Positions 48,555 through 57,222 of a stretch of DNA of 64,000 nt are shown one piece after another. The notes beneath the pieces were generated by a model. The model did not search any database, was not told the DNA's origin, and saw only the letters and a list, made by a program, of their open reading frames with translations. The position numbers were made by a program, and so were the translations under genes. How positions within the stretch are numbered: the first letter of the stretch is position 1; each line of letters begins with the position of its first letter. This DNA is from VAXT01 sp035318925 (GTDB taxonomy: Bacteria > Actinomycetota > Thermoleophilia > Gaiellales > Gaiellaceae). The stretch covers positions 82,340-146,339 of the forward strand of contig DATHDS010000036.1 in NCBI GenBank assembly GCA_035318925.1, read 5' to 3'.

Positions 48555-49456
48555 TGCCCGCGCACGACCACATGCACCGAGCCGGCAGCCGCCGTGCCCT
48601 CGGGCTCGTCCTCGCCTTGACGGTCGCCTACACGGGTGCCGAGATCGCCGGTGGGCTCCTGACCGGCAGCCTGGCGCTGCTCGCGGACGCGGGCCACATG
48701 CTCGGCGACTCCGCGGCGCTTGCCCTCGCGCTCGGTGCGGCCTGGCTCGCGACCCGGCCGGCGACTCCGGAGCGGAGCTTCGGCTTCCGGCGAGCCGAGA
48801 TCCTGGCCGCGCTCGCGAACGGCCTCGCGCTGGTCGCGATCGCGATCTGGGTGTTCGTGGAGGCGATCCGCCGTCTCGACGATCCGCCGCGGGTCCTCGG
48901 CGGCTGGATGCTCCTCGTCGCCGTGATCGGGCTCGGCGTCAACCTCGCGGCGGCGGGAGTCCTCTCGAGGACGGCCGGGGAGAACCTCAACGTCCAGGCG
49001 GCCCTCCGCCACGTCTTCGCCGACATCGGGGGCTCCGGCGGGGTCGCAATCGCCGCCATCGTGATCCTCGCGACCGGCTGGCGGCAGGCGGATCCGATCG
49101 CGGGGCTCGCGATCGCGCTCCTCATCCTCGGCAGCTCCTGGACGATCATCCGCGACTCGGTGGCGATCCTGCTCGAGGCGGCCCCGGCCGGGGTCGATGC
49201 GCAGGAGGTCGGGCGCCAGATGGCGGAGGCCGAGGGCGTCGTCGAGGTGCACGACCTCCACATCTGGACGATCACGTCCGGCTTCCCCGCTCTCTCGGCG
49301 CACGTGCTCGTTCGCGGAGGGGACGACTGTCACGCGCGCAGGCGCGAGCTCGAGCACCTGCTCGCGACCGAGTTCGGGCTGACGCACTCGACGCTCCAGG
49401 TCGAGCACGCCGGCGAGCACGAGGGGCTCCAGATCACCACGCTCCGCCCTCGCTGA
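48554..49456 (+). CDS. Cation diffusion facilitator (CzcD/ZnT-type) exporter
   Basis: A 300-residue CDF transporter with six predicted membrane helices. Metal-site residues lie in helix 2 (ALLADAGHMLGDS) and helix 5 (LRHVFADIGGS), the His/Asp pattern of Zn2+ exporters. A short His-rich N-terminus (HDHMH) and a C-terminal ferredoxin-like domain (VEVHDLHIWTITSG) are present. It would export zinc or a similar divalent ion in exchange for protons. ATG 48554 overlaps the stop of the preceding gene; GTG 48551 is possible. Confidence 0.92.
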   Translation: MPAHDHMHRAGSRRALGLVLALTVAYTGAEIAGGLLTGSLALLADAGHMLGDSAALALALGAAWLATRPATPERSFGFRRAEILAALANGLALVAIAIWVFVEAIRRLDDPPRVLGGWMLLVAVIGLGVNLAAAGVLSRTAGENLNVQAALRHVFADIGGSGGVAIAAIVILATGWRQADPIAGLAIALLILGSSWTIIRDSVAILLEAAPAGVDAQEVGRQMAEAEGVVEVHDLHIWTITSGFPALSAHVLVRGGDDCHARRRELEHLLATEFGLTHSTLQVEHAGEHEGLQITTLRPR

Positions 49457-49524
49457 TCTCCGTTTCAGAAGAGGCGACCGGGGAATCGACGGGTATCGCC
49501 CAATCCGCCCTGGGGAGGCTGACA

Positions 49525-50508
49525 GTGAAGAAGATCGTCCTGCTCGTAGGCCTGCTTGCGGTCGCCGCCGTGCTCGGCGCACCGGCAAGCGGCGGCCCGG
49601 CCGCCGGCCGTTACATCGTCGTGCTCGACAAGAATGTCTCGCTCGACACCGTTCTCGCCCAGCACGAGTCGCTGGCCGGGGTCGCGGTCGAGCACACGTA
49701 TCGCTACGCACTCAAAGGCTATGCCGCCGAGCTCTCGCCGTCGGCTCTCGCAGCCGTTCGGTCCGATTCGCGCGTGGCCTTCGTCGCGCCGGACCGGGTC
49801 GTGCGGACGACGACGCAAACCCTGCCGACGGGCATCGATCGGATCGACGGAGACTTGAGCAGCACGCGCTCCGGCGACGGAACCGGTTCGGTGAACGTCA
49901 ACGTCGCGGTCGTCGACACCGGGATCGACAGCACCCATCCCGATCTGAACGTCGTCGGCGGCCACGGCTGCGCGCCCGGCGTCGGCACCCTCGACGGCAA
50001 CGGCCACGGCTCGCACGTCTCGGGCACGATTGCCGCCAAGGACGACGCGAACGGGGTCGTCGGCGTCGTGCCGGGAGCGAACCTCTACGCCGTCAAGGTG
50101 CTGAGCGACGCGGGCGTCGGCCTGACGTCGGACATCGTCTGCGGGATCGACTGGGTCATGTCGACCCGCACGGACGGCGATCCGAGCAACAACATCGCCG
50201 TCGCCAACATGAGCCTCGGCGGCAGCGGCTCGGACGACGGCAACTGCGGTCGCTCGAACGCCGACGCGGAGCATCTCGCGCTCTGCAACTCCGTCTCGGC
50301 CGGTGTCACGTGGGTCGTCGCGGCCGGGAACGACGGCGTCGACTACCGCTCGTTCACGCCCGCGGCCTACGACGAGGTGCTGACCGTGACTGCCGTCGCG
50401 GACTTCAACGGCCGGCCCGGCGGCGGTGCCGCGAGCACGTGCCGCACCGACACCGATGACCAGTATGCGAGCTTCAGCAACTTTGCGACGGGTACTAGAG
50501 AAACCTGA
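49525..50508 (+). pseudogene. Truncated S8 subtilisin-family protease, catalytic Ser lost
   Basis: A 327-residue product with a signal peptide (MKKIVLLVGLLAVAAVLGAP), an inhibitor-I9-like propeptide, and a subtilase domain with Asp131 (AVVDTGID), His161 (GNGHGSHVSG) and the oxyanion Asn (VVAAGND). The frame stops at FSNFATGTRET, just before the region that should carry the GTSMA-type active-site Ser, and no further subtilase sequence is found in any frame before the hairpin at 50518. It is therefore a remnant, or a non-proteolytic binding form. Up to the break the sequence looks well preserved, suggesting a recent deletion. Confidence 0.8.
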
Positions 50509-50517
50509 AGCGACCTT

Positions 50518-50548
50518 CTAGAGGGGCCGCGCTCGGCGGCCCCTCTAG
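50518..50548. terminator. Bidirectional hairpin between convergent genes
   Basis: CTAGAGGGGCCG pairs with CGGCCCCTCTAG (12 pairs, short loop). It includes the stop codon of the minus-strand coiled-coil gene and follows the truncated subtilase by 9 bases. Confidence 0.65.
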
Positions 50549-52080
50549 GGCTCCGTTCGCCTAGACCTGCGGTCGTGACTGGCGGAGGCCAGGGCGTCGA
50601 GCCCCGCGAGGAATCCTGGCGGGACGGGCGGCGGCTCCGACCGGTGCGCGAGCTCGGCGCGCTCTTCGGCGAGGGCCCGCTCGCGCGCGGCGAGGTCCGC
50701 GGTTGCCAGCCGCACCCGCTCGGCTTCGTCCTTCCGGCTTTGCTCGGCCGACTCCGCCTCTTTCTCGCGGTCGGCGACCGCGGCTGAGCGAGCCTCGAAG
50801 TCCGCTTCCGCATCGGCGACCGCGTGCTCACGTGCTTCGAGCGTCCGGATCGACTCGTCGGCGGCCTGCTGTTCCTGCTCGACATCGGCCTGGAGGCGCG
50901 TCAGCGTGCGCTGGACCTCGTCGAGTGTCTTCGCCCGCTCCTCGATCTCCGCCTCGCGCGCGGCGATGCGCTCCTCGACGCCCTCGACTGCGGCTGCGCG
51001 CTTCTCGATGTCGCGCTCGCGGGCCGAGAGGGCCGTCGAGACGTATTCGGGGTCGGGCGCCGATGGAGTCGGGGTACGCGCCGCCCCACGCTTGCGGCGC
51101 AGCTTGCGCTCGCGCTGCTCGACCTCGGTTTGGGCCGAGCCGAGCGCCTGCTCGCGCTTCGCGACGGCTTGCTCCCGCTGCTCGAGCAAGCGCTCCTGTT
51201 GCTTGGCCTCTTCGGAGGCCGTCGCGAAAGAGCGCTCCCGTTCGTCAAGCTCTCGCCCGCGCTCGGCGAGCTCTGCTGCCCGGCTCTCCGCGGCCTGAAG
51301 GGTCTCGTCGAAGGCGGCGCTCCGAGCCTCTAAAGCTTCCTCGTGTGCCGCGAGCTCGCGCACCCGCTCTGCGAGGCGTGCGTCTTCCTCGGCCCGGCGC
51401 TCCTCCGCGCCCGCGAGGCCCTTCTCACGTCCCTCGAGGTCCGCCAGCAGAGCCTCTCGATTTTCGAGATGACCCGCGCGCGCGTCGAGGTCGGCCGCCC
51501 TCGCGGCAAGGGCTTCGCCCTCGGTCGCGGCCTCGCTGCGCAACCGCTCGAGCTCGGACTCACGCTCCTGCTGAGCCGTCGAGCTCTCGACCGCCTGCTC
51601 GTCGAGGCGTTGCGCGAGAGCCTCGAGCGCTGCCGTTCGTGCGTCCAGCTCCGCCGCTCTCGCGTCGGCCTGGGCACGGCCCTGCCCGAGCGCTTTCTGA
51701 CCCTTCGCGACCTCGCGCGCGAGGCCGTCCAGCTCGGCCCTGAGTGTGCCCAGCTCTTGCTCGCGTCGTGCAAGAGCCTGCTCGGCGGCGGCGAGCTTGG
51801 CCGCCCGCTTCTCGAGCTTCGCCCCCCCGTCTCCTCGCTCGGCGACCTTCGCCTTGATCGGCGCGAACCAATCGCGCTCGGCACGGAGCAGGCGCATCTT
51901 CCGGCCCAGGCGGCGCTCGCGGAGCTCCAGCTTGTGCCGCGCCCGGTCGAGCTCGTGCTCCCGCTCCGCGATCACACGCGCCCGTTCGCGCAGGCTCTGC
52001 TTCAGCGCCTCGAGCTCCTGATCCGGCTCGATGGGGCGCTGCCGTTCTACGCGCTTATGATCGAGCACCCGCTTAGCCAC
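50545..52080 (-). CDS. Long coiled-coil protein, unknown
   Basis: A 511-residue protein made almost wholly of charged heptads (repeated ERE, LEARE, RAAELDAR patterns) from about residue 20 to 480, so a long coiled-coil rod. No ATPase, SMC or membrane segment is seen. The N-terminal segment ERDWFAPIKAKVAERG breaks the pattern, and the C-terminus is Pro-containing (PPPVPPGFLAGLDALAS). GTG 52080 lies 10 bases after a TAGTGT box. A cytoskeletal or scaffold role is plausible but not shown; the extreme composition makes homology claims unsafe. Confidence 0.75.
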   Translation of the reverse strand: MAKRVLDHKRVERQRPIEPDQELEALKQSLRERARVIAEREHELDRARHKLELRERRLGRKMRLLRAERDWFAPIKAKVAERGDGGAKLEKRAAKLAAAEQALARREQELGTLRAELDGLAREVAKGQKALGQGRAQADARAAELDARTAALEALAQRLDEQAVESSTAQQERESELERLRSEAATEGEALAARAADLDARAGHLENREALLADLEGREKGLAGAEERRAEEDARLAERVRELAAHEEALEARSAAFDETLQAAESRAAELAERGRELDERERSFATASEEAKQQERLLEQREQAVAKREQALGSAQTEVEQRERKLRRKRGAARTPTPSAPDPEYVSTALSARERDIEKRAAAVEGVEERIAAREAEIEERAKTLDEVQRTLTRLQADVEQEQQAADESIRTLEAREHAVADAEADFEARSAAVADREKEAESAEQSRKDEAERVRLATADLAARERALAEERAELAHRSEPPPVPPGFLAGLDALASASHDRRSRRTEP

Positions 52081-52142
52081 TAAGAGCTCGACACTACACA
52101 CGTCTAGGCGAATTCGGGAGGAGTGACTAAGATCGAACGACC

Positions 52143-53582
52143 TTGGGGGAGCGAGGGCTAAGGGGAGTGTGGAGCGCTGTCGCGGTCGCCGCGGCGGCCG
52201 TCGGGCTGCTCGCCGTCGCAAGCGGCTCCGCCGGGACGGTGATCGCGACTCCCATCAGCAGCGACCCGTACACGAACACGTCGAGCCAGCACAAGACGCA
52301 ATTGGAGCCCGACTCGTTCGCCTACGAGAACACGATCGTCGCCACGTTCCAGACCGGCCGCTTCTTCGACGGCGGCTCGAGCAACATCGGCTGGGCGACT
52401 TCGACGAACGGCGGCCGAACGTGGACGACCGGCATGCTGCCCGGAACGACGATTTATCAGAACGGGCCCTGGGCGCGCATCAGCGACCCCGCAGTCGCCT
52501 ATGACCCCCTCCACGACGTCTGGATGATCTCCGGGCTCGCCATCGATCAGAACGTCTCCGGCGCGGCGATCCTCACGAGCCGCTCGACCGACGGCGGCCT
52601 CACCTGGCAGAACCCGGTCACCACCGTCACCTCCCCCGGCACCTTCCTGGACAAGAACTGGATCGTCTGCGACACCTGGGCTTCGAGCCCGTACTACGGG
52701 AACTGCTACACGGAATGGGACGACTCTCGGATGTCGATGACCACCTCGACCGACGGCGGCCTCACCTGGGGGCCCGTCCGTATGCCCGGCGGCGGCGGTG
52801 TCGGCGGCCAGCCGGTTGTCCAGTCGAACGGAAACGTCATCGTGCCGTACGAAGGCGGCGCCGGGATCCGATCGTTCCGCTCGATCGACGGCGGCGCCAC
52901 CTGGCTGCCGTCGGTGGCCGTTGCGACCGTCAGCGAACACGGCGTCAACGGCGGGCTCCGCACCTCGCCGCTTCCCTCGGCCGAGGTCGCCCAAGACGGC
53001 AGGGTCTACGTCGCCTGGCAGGACTGCCGGTTCCGGTCCGGCTGCACTGCGAACGACATCGTCTACAGCACCTCGATGGACGGCGTCACCTGGACGGCCC
53101 CGGTGCGCGTTCCGATCGATCCGACGGACAGCGGCGTCGACCACTTCATCCCCGGGTTCGCCGTCGACCGGAACACCTCCGGAAGCACTACTCACCTTGC
53201 GCTCGGCTACTACTACTACCCGGTCAGCAGCTGCAACTCCAGCACCTGCCAGCTCACCCAGGGCTTCGTCTCCTCGCTCGACAACGGTGCGACCTGGACG
53301 GCGCCGACGCGAGTCGCCGGCCCGATCAGCCTCGCCTGGATCGCGAGCACGAACCAGGGGCGCATGGTCGGCGACTACGAGTCGACGTCCTTCACCGCCG
53401 ACGGCAAGGCGCACCCCGTCTTCGCGTGGGCCAAGCCGCCGACGGGCAGCGTGTTCACGGAGCGCGCGGCGACCGCCACCTTCGACCCCACCGCTCCGCA
53501 GGTCGCCCCGAGGGTACGCGCAGGCACGGAGCGACCGGTCTTTCGCGGCCCCGGCGCCCTGAAACTCCGCGGCGCGTATTAG
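52143..53582 (+). CDS. Secreted Asp-box (BNR) repeat protein, paralogue 1
   Basis: A 479-residue exported protein: signal peptide to about residue 30 (cleavage near GSAG), then a beta-propeller-like body with several Asp-box motifs (STNGGRTW, STDGGLTW, SIDGGATW, SLDNGATW). Sialidase-type catalytic Arg triads and a FRIP motif are not seen, so it is probably not a sialidase. TTG 52143 is supported by alignment with paralogue 3, which starts GTG-GGG-GAG at the same point. A TAAGAT box lies 9 bases upstream. It is the first of three tandem copies. Confidence 0.87.
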   Translation: MGERGLRGVWSAVAVAAAAVGLLAVASGSAGTVIATPISSDPYTNTSSQHKTQLEPDSFAYENTIVATFQTGRFFDGGSSNIGWATSTNGGRTWTTGMLPGTTIYQNGPWARISDPAVAYDPLHDVWMISGLAIDQNVSGAAILTSRSTDGGLTWQNPVTTVTSPGTFLDKNWIVCDTWASSPYYGNCYTEWDDSRMSMTTSTDGGLTWGPVRMPGGGGVGGQPVVQSNGNVIVPYEGGAGIRSFRSIDGGATWLPSVAVATVSEHGVNGGLRTSPLPSAEVAQDGRVYVAWQDCRFRSGCTANDIVYSTSMDGVTWTAPVRVPIDPTDSGVDHFIPGFAVDRNTSGSTTHLALGYYYYPVSSCNSSTCQLTQGFVSSLDNGATWTAPTRVAGPISLAWIASTNQGRMVGDYESTSFTADGKAHPVFAWAKPPTGSVFTERAATATFDPTAPQVAPRVRAGTERPVFRGPGALKLRGAY

Positions 53583-53586
53583 AGCC

Positions 53587-55056
53587 GTGAGGAAGCAAAG
53601 ACTGAGCGGGGTCGGAAGGACGATCGCTCTCGGCGCGGCCGCGCTCAGCCTCCTGCTGGCCGCCGGCGGCTCTGCCGGCAGCGTGATCGCCACTCCGATC
53701 AGCAGCGACCCGTACATGAACCCCGACAGCCAGCATGCGACCCAGGTCGAGCCCGACTCGTACGCCTTCGAGAACACGATCGTCGGCACCTTCCAGACCG
53801 GCCGGTTCGTCAACGGCGGCGGGGCGAGCAACATCGCCTGGTCGACCTCGACCGACGGCGGCCGGCACTGGGTGACGGGCACGCTCCCGGGCACGACGGT
53901 CAACGCGGGCGGCCCGTGGGCGCGAATCAGCGATCCGGCCGTCGCCTACGACCCGCTGCACGACGTCTGGATGATCTCGACCCTCGGCTTCGGGACGCCC
54001 TCGTCGCCGTCGGGATCCCCGAGCGCGATCCTCACGAGCCGCTCGACCGACGGAGGCCTGACGTGGCAGATGCCGGTCACCACGTCGTTCGGCGTGATCT
54101 ACGACAAGAACTGGATCACCTGCGACACCTGGCCCACGAGCCCGCACTACGGCAACTGCTACACGGAGTGGGACGACAACGGGCAGGGCAACCGGGTACT
54201 CATGAGCACGTCGATGGACGGCGGCCTCACGTGGGGGCCCGATCGTTCGCCCGCGGGAAGCCCATCCGGCCTCGGCGGCCAGCCGGTCGTCCAGCCGAAC
54301 GGGAACGTGGTCGTGCCGTACGAGGGAGCAGGGATCCGAGCGTTCCGCTCCACGGACGGGGGCGCAACGTGGAGCGCGGCGGTGACCGTCTCGAGCATCA
54401 GCGAACACGGTGTGGCCGGGAATCTCCGCACCTCGCCGCTTCCCTCGGCCGAGGTCGCCGGCGACGGCAGGGTCTACGTCGCCTGGCAGGACTGCCGGTT
54501 CCGGTCGGGCTGCCCCGCAAACGACATCGTCTACAGCACCTCGCTGGACGGCGTCACCTGGTCGGCCGTCACGCGCGTCCCGATCGATCCGACAACGAGC
54601 ACCGTCGACCACTTCATCCCGGGCCTCGCCGTCGACAAGGCCACCTCCGGCAGCACCACTCATCTCGCGCTCGGCTACTACTACTACCCGGTCAGCAACT
54701 GCGGCAACTCGTGCCAGCTCACCGTCGGCTTCGTCTCCTCGCTCGACGCCGGTGCGACCTGGACGGCGCCGACGCAGGTCACCGGCCCGATGAGCCTGAC
54801 CTGGATCGCGAACACGGATCAGGGCCCGATGGTCGGCGACTACATCTCGACCTCGTTCACCGGCGACGGCAAGGCGCACCCCGTCTTTGCGATCGCCAAG
54901 CCGAAGACGGGCATCGTGTTCTCGGAGCGCGCGGCGACGGCCACCTTTGACCCGACCGCTCCGCAGGTCTCTCCGCGGGTGCGGGTCGGCACCGAGCGGC
55001 CGGTCTATCGCGGCCATCGTCGACCCGGCGATCGTAAAATCCGCACTACCCACTAG
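53587..55056 (+). CDS. Secreted Asp-box (BNR) repeat protein, paralogue 2
   Basis: A 489-residue paralogue, 4 bases after paralogue 1. It keeps the whole layout: signal peptide (residues 1-35), VIATPISSDPYMN at the mature start, Asp boxes STDGGRHW, STDGGLTW, STDGGATW and SLDAGATW, and the shared core AWQDCRFRSGCPANDIVYS with two Cys. It is a close relative of paralogue 1, so the duplication is fairly recent. Function unknown; binding of wall polysaccharide or another surface is plausible. Confidence 0.87.
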   Translation: MRKQRLSGVGRTIALGAAALSLLLAAGGSAGSVIATPISSDPYMNPDSQHATQVEPDSYAFENTIVGTFQTGRFVNGGGASNIAWSTSTDGGRHWVTGTLPGTTVNAGGPWARISDPAVAYDPLHDVWMISTLGFGTPSSPSGSPSAILTSRSTDGGLTWQMPVTTSFGVIYDKNWITCDTWPTSPHYGNCYTEWDDNGQGNRVLMSTSMDGGLTWGPDRSPAGSPSGLGGQPVVQPNGNVVVPYEGAGIRAFRSTDGGATWSAAVTVSSISEHGVAGNLRTSPLPSAEVAGDGRVYVAWQDCRFRSGCPANDIVYSTSLDGVTWSAVTRVPIDPTTSTVDHFIPGLAVDKATSGSTTHLALGYYYYPVSNCGNSCQLTVGFVSSLDAGATWTAPTQVTGPMSLTWIANTDQGPMVGDYISTSFTGDGKAHPVFAIAKPKTGIVFSERAATATFDPTAPQVSPRVRVGTERPVYRGHRRPGDRKIRTTH

Positions 55057-55091
55057 GCGAAACGCGCGCGACCTATTAACATCGGGCGATC

Positions 55092-56582
55092 GTGGGGGAG
55101 ACAGTGAGGGGAGTGAGGACTTGGGCTGCTGCCGTAGCGGTGGCTGCCGGGTTGCTCGTCGTTGCTAGCGGGGGCGCGGAGACGATCATCGCGACGCCGA
55201 TCAGCAACGACCCGTATACGAACACGAACGGGGACGGCCAGCACAAGACGCAGCTCGAGCCCGACTCCTTCGCCTTCGGGAACACGATCGTCGCCCTGAG
55301 CCAATCGGGCAGGTACATCAACGGAGGCGGCGCGAGCAACCTCGTCTGGGCCAGCTCGCAGAACGCAGGCAAGACGTGGAGGACCGCCGGCATGCCGGGA
55401 GGCACGATCAACGAAGGCGGCGTCTGGCCGAGGATCAGCGACCCGTCCGTCGCCTATGACCCTCAGGACGACGTCTGGCTGATTCTGGGCCTCGGGATCG
55501 ACGCCGGCGGGAGCGGCCACATCCTGCTCGTCGACCGCTCAACCGACAGTGGCGTGACGTGGTCGAACCCAGTCAACGCCGGAGAGTCGGGCGGGAGCTT
55601 CTGGGACAAGACGTGGATCACCTGCGACACCTGGGCCTCGAGCCCCCACTACGGCAACTGCTACATCGAGTTCGACGACAACGGCGCCGGGAACCAGGTG
55701 GAGATGGTCACGTCGACCGACGGTGGGTTGACCTGGGGGCCGGTCCGCTCGGCCGGCTGTTCCTCCGGGCTCGGCGGCCAGCCTGTCGCCCAGCCGAACG
55801 GCAACGTCATCGTTCCCTACTCGGCAAACGGCGGAGCGGAGTACACGGTCCGCTCGACCGACGGGGGCAACACGTGGGGTGGGTGCACACTCATCGCCAG
55901 CGTGACCGAGCACAACGTCGCCGGCAGCATGCGGACCTTCTCGCTTCCGTCGGCCGAGGTGGCCGGCGACGGCAGGGTCTACGTCGCCTGGCAGGACTGC
56001 CGGTTCCGGTCCGGCTGTCCCGGAAACGACATCGTCTACAGCAGCTCGATGGACGGGCTGACGTGGTCTGCCGTGACGCGAATTCCGATCGACCCGACAA
56101 CGAGCGGCGCCGACCATTTCCTGCCGGGGATCGCGGTCGACAAGAACACCTCGGGGAGCGGGACCCATCTCGCGGTCGGCTACTACTACTTCCCGGTCAG
56201 CAGCTGCTCCAGCAGCACGTGCGACCTCACGGTCGGCTTCGTCTCGTCGCTCGACGGCGGGGCTACCTGGACGACCGGGAGAGCGGTCACTCCGCCGATG
56301 AGGGTCGGCTGGATCGCAAACACCAATCAGGGGCGCATGGTCGGCGACTACATCTCGACCTCGTTCACCGGCGACGGCAAGGCGCATCCGGTCTTCTCCT
56401 GGGCGAAGCCCCTCGACAACGGCGCGAGCTGTTCACACACGACCGTCTGCAGGCAGCGACTCTCAACCGCGTCGTTCGACATCACGGCTCCGCCGCTCAA
56501 GCCCAGGGCGAAGTCCGAGACCGGCCCGGTCTACCTCCCGCGCACCCAGAAGCGCCCGGCGCGGCTACCTACCGCGAACTAG
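55092..56582 (+). CDS. Secreted Asp-box (BNR) repeat protein, paralogue 3
   Basis: A 496-residue paralogue, more divergent than the other two. It has its own TAACAT box 9 bases before GTG 55092. The mature start VIATPIS-like (IIATPISNDPYTN) and the core AWQDCRFRSGCPGNDIVYS are kept; extra Cys occur (SAGCSSGL, GGCTLIAS, SCSHTTVCRQ). Asp boxes include STDSGVTW, STDGGLTW, STDGGNTW and SLDGGATW. Having a separate promoter suggests its expression can differ from copies 1 and 2. Confidence 0.87.
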   Translation: MGETVRGVRTWAAAVAVAAGLLVVASGGAETIIATPISNDPYTNTNGDGQHKTQLEPDSFAFGNTIVALSQSGRYINGGGASNLVWASSQNAGKTWRTAGMPGGTINEGGVWPRISDPSVAYDPQDDVWLILGLGIDAGGSGHILLVDRSTDSGVTWSNPVNAGESGGSFWDKTWITCDTWASSPHYGNCYIEFDDNGAGNQVEMVTSTDGGLTWGPVRSAGCSSGLGGQPVAQPNGNVIVPYSANGGAEYTVRSTDGGNTWGGCTLIASVTEHNVAGSMRTFSLPSAEVAGDGRVYVAWQDCRFRSGCPGNDIVYSSSMDGLTWSAVTRIPIDPTTSGADHFLPGIAVDKNTSGSGTHLAVGYYYFPVSSCSSSTCDLTVGFVSSLDGGATWTTGRAVTPPMRVGWIANTNQGRMVGDYISTSFTGDGKAHPVFSWAKPLDNGASCSHTTVCRQRLSTASFDITAPPLKPRAKSETGPVYLPRTQKRPARLPTAN

Positions 56583-57222
56583 CCGGGGCCGGAACCGCGG
56601 CGTCGAGCCACGGCTGAAGCTCGCGCAGGAAAGCCGGATCGACCGTGTGCGGAAGCGGCGACTCGCGGTAGAGGACGTCCGCGCCCGCGCGCTCGAGGAG
56701 CTCCTTCGCGCGTCGGCCCCACTCGACCGGAATGACCGGGTCGTAGGCTCCGTGGCCGATCGCGATCGGCGGCAGAGGTCGCTCGAGGTCGAGCTCGAAG
56801 CCCTCGACGGTCGGAACGAAGCCGCTCAACGCGACGATCCCCGCCGGGCGGGGACGGTCGGCCCCGAGACCCAGCGCATAGCTCATCATCGCGCCCTGGG
56901 AGAAGCCGCCCAGGATTGTGCGCTCCGGCGGGATGCCGGTCTCGGCCGCGAGCTCGTCCAGCAGCGCTCCGGCGAGCCGGTACGTGGGCAGGAACGTGTC
57001 GGGCGGCGGGTAGCCGAGCTCGCCCAGCACGTACCAGTGCGCGCCGCCGGGCGGAAGCGACAGCGGCCCGCGGGGGGTCACGCCCACGAGGCGCCGTTCA
57101 GGGTCGAGCGCGTCGAGCAGGGGAAAGAGATCGTTCTCGTCCGTGCCGCGGCCGTGGAAGAGGACGAGTGCGCCCTCGGGATCGCCTGCGGCCGGTCTCG
57201 TCCTGAAGACGAGGTCGCTCAG
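56569..57222 (-). CDS. Carboxylesterase/phospholipase-like alpha/beta hydrolase (MhqD-like), apparent CTG start
   Basis: A 217-residue hydrolase counting from CTG 57222. The triad is complete: Ser108 (GGFSQGA), Asp161 (YDPVIPVEW) and His192 (LPHTVD). The oxyanion region is LVLFHGRGTDENDL. The frame has no ATG, GTG or TTG between the VOC gene stop and the conserved start; CTG overlaps that stop as CTGA. The pair of ring-cleaving dioxygenase plus this esterase matches Bacillus mhqO-mhqD, linked to quinone detoxification. It ends inside the last codons of Asp-box paralogue 3 (convergent). Confidence 0.85.
   Translation of the reverse strand: MSDLVFRTRPAAGDPEGALVLFHGRGTDENDLFPLLDALDPERRLVGVTPRGPLSLPPGGAHWYVLGELGYPPPDTFLPTYRLAGALLDELAAETGIPPERTILGGFSQGAMMSYALGLGADRPRPAGIVALSGFVPTVEGFELDLERPLPPIAIGHGAYDPVIPVEWGRRAKELLERAGADVLYRESPLPHTVDPAFLRELQPWLDAAVPAPASSR

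Noticed and set aside
53455..55053. 532-codon minus-strand frame, and similar ones at 52158-53903
   Set aside because: Antisense to the Asp-box paralogues; similarity between these shadow frames only reflects the duplication of the real genes.
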